This document shows positions 12,582 through 13,852 of a DNA stretch of 13,852 nt, in pieces. The notes under the pieces are model-generated. The model was not told the origin of the DNA and did no database searches. It worked only from the letters and a program-made list of their open reading frames with translations. The first letter of the stretch is position 1. Every line of letters begins with the position of its first letter. This stretch comes from Patescibacteria group bacterium. Its GTDB lineage: Bacteria; Patescibacteriota; Minisyncoccia; Phycocordibacterales; UBA1006. Where the stretch lies: positions 1 through 13,852 of the forward strand of contig JAGQMP010000010.1 in NCBI GenBank assembly GCA_020428585.1. Direction: 5' to 3'. The position numbers and the translations under genes are program-made.

Positions 12582-13852
12582 ATGGAACGTATTATGCGAC
12601 TCTTTAATAGAGAGTTTTCACAGATATCAGAGGCCGCGCTGGTCCTCGGATTTTTTACGTTTTTATCACAAGTATTAGGAATTTTTCGTGACCGTTTCCT
12701 CGCAGGAAATATTGGTGCGGGAAGTACCCTCGACGTCTATTACGCAGCCTTTCGCGTGCCCGACCTCCTTTTTACCTTTGGTGCGGCTTTGGTATCGGTA
12801 TCAATTTTGATGCCATTTTTGAAAGAGCGCCTTGAAGCTTCACAACAATCAGGACGTCGTTTTGTTGATGAAATTTTTACGGTGTTTTTTACCTTCATCA
12901 CCGTAGCTGCCCTCATATTATGGTTTTTAATGCCGTTGATCAGCAGCAAACTTTTCCCAGGATTCACGCCAGATTTGTTGGCCGATACGATTGTTCTATC
13001 ACGGATTATGTTGCTTTCACCGATTCTCCTTGGGGTTTCGAATCTCTTTGCAACGATTACCCAAGCGTCGAAACGATTTTTTGTGTATGCGGTTGCTCCT
13101 GTTTTTTATAACCTTGGGATTATTGTCGGAATTGTCGCTTTCTATCCAATATTTGGCCTGGTGGGGCTTGGGTATGGTGTCGTGTTCGGAGCCGTGCTCC
13201 ACGCCCTGGTTCAATTACCCGTGGTGATAGGACAAGGATTACGACCGCGATTTACCGGACGTATTGATTGGGCGCACATTGGTAGGGTCGTTGGGCATTC
13301 TCTACCACGGACGGTTACCTTATCCATGTCAAAGGTCGTCTTTTTGGTATTTGTATCGATTGCCTCGACCCTCGTCCCTGGTGCGATTTCGGTCTTTAAT
13401 CTTTCGTATAACCTTCAATCGGTACCTTTGGCAATTATCGGTGTTTCGTATTCAGTGGCGGCATTCCCAATTTTGGTAGATTTCTTTCATCAGCAAAATC
13501 ATGAAGAATTTCTTGCGCATGTGATGGGACCGATCAGGCAGATTGTTTTTTGGTCTTTGCCAGTCGTGTCACTGTTTATCGTCTTGCGTGCTCAAATTGT
13601 CAGAACGATCCTGGGTACTGGAAATTTTGATTGGTCTGACACTCGATTGACGGCTGCATCACTTGCTCTTTTCATCGTGTCGGTGGTCGCGCAGAGCATC
13701 GTCCTTCTTTTGATCAGGGCTTACTACGCATCAGGACGGACCTGGAAACCGCTATGGATTACGCTGACCTCGTCAGTATTAACGGTTGGTTTGGCTTACG
13801 TATTTGTGTACCTTTATAATTTGTTACCAGAGGTTCAAAATTTCTTTGAAGT
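12582..13852 (+). CDS. murJ: Lipid II flippase MurJ (3' end beyond window)
   Basis: MurJ moves the cell-wall precursor lipid II across the inner membrane. The 423 codons visible are all open; the family is usually 500-550 residues, so roughly the last quarter is cut off by the window edge. The product is a multi-helix membrane protein of the MOP superfamily. The N-terminal signature is LSQVLGIFRDRFLAGNIGAG followed by LDVYYAAFRVPDLL, with R36 and D51 matching essential R24 and D39 of E. coli MurJ. A mid-protein motif is SVFNLSYNLQSVPLAIIG. By gap-free alignment of the first helices, E. coli R18 corresponds to Q30 and R52 to F64. The ATG at 12582 follows a -10 box; an in-frame ATG four codons later is an alternative. 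Confidence 0.93.
   Translation, partial: MERIMRLFNREFSQISEAALVLGFFTFLSQVLGIFRDRFLAGNIGAGSTLDVYYAAFRVPDLLFTFGAALVSVSILMPFLKERLEASQQSGRRFVDEIFTVFFTFITVAALILWFLMPLISSKLFPGFTPDLLADTIVLSRIMLLSPILLGVSNLFATITQASKRFFVYAVAPVFYNLGIIVGIVAFYPIFGLVGLGYGVVFGAVLHALVQLPVVIGQGLRPRFTGRIDWAHIGRVVGHSLPRTVTLSMSKVVFLVFVSIASTLVPGAISVFNLSYNLQSVPLAIIGVSYSVAAFPILVDFFHQQNHEEFLAHVMGPIRQIVFWSLPVVSLFIVLRAQIVRTILGTGNFDWSDTRLTAASLALFIVSVVAQSIVLLLIRAYYASGRTWKPLWITLTSSVLTVGLAYVFVYLYNLLPEVQNFFE

Noticed and set aside
1..13852. CRISPR array or insertion sequence
   Set aside because: No regularly spaced direct repeats, transposase ORF or flanking terminal inverted repeats were seen.

Overview
The window looks like a chromosomal segment of a small-genome bacterium, most likely a member of the Patescibacteria / Candidate Phyla Radiation. 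This is an inference. It rests on the gene set: a MurJ lacking several arginines of the proteobacterial protein, a secreted peptidoglycan-binding protein with a Kazal-like cysteine cluster, an ATP-cone/nuclease fusion and a type IV pilin. It also rests on very compact gene spacing, terminator stems that begin inside stop codons, and -10 boxes lying only 6-11 nt before start codons. No marker such as rRNA is present to settle it. The standard code fits: all genes read through without internal TGA, and no gene here ends in TGA.

Layout. Positions 1-158 hold a GC-rich block with two near-perfect palindromes and no clear gene. Positions 159-2901 form an AT-rich accessory stretch with a membrane-anchored DUF2726 nuclease-like protein, a Swt1-type HEPN protein, an overlapping 68-residue unknown protein and a NERD-domain protein. 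From about 3000 rightwards the composition becomes more balanced and the genes look like core functions. These are a minus-strand type IV pilin carrying an inserted Cys/His module, the mechanosensitive channel MscL, a convergent LOG-family nucleotide hydrolase, an ATP-cone plus restriction-endonuclease-like protein, and a 60-codon GTG-start ORF between two terminators. Then comes a likely operon of glutamate dehydrogenase, a small membrane protein and penicillin-binding protein 2 (6311-9537). It is followed by the secreted peptidoglycan-binding/Kazal protein, GreA, lysyl-tRNA synthetase and the start of MurJ, which runs off the right edge.

Functional themes. The right half concerns the cell envelope (PBP2, MurJ, peptidoglycan-binding protein, MscL, pilin) and basic information processing (GreA, LysS). 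The left half concentrates proteins with nuclease-type folds (DUF2726, HEPN, NERD, ATP-cone nuclease), as seen in defence or accessory islands, although no recognised complete defence system is present.

The most striking non-gene signals are three. First, a recurrent unit layout of -10 box, 6-11 nt, start codon, which implies mostly leaderless mRNAs. Second, a perfect inverted repeat with 23-nt arms lying directly on the lysS promoter. Third, a 14-bp palindrome just downstream of the putative transcription start of the peptidoglycan-binding protein gene.
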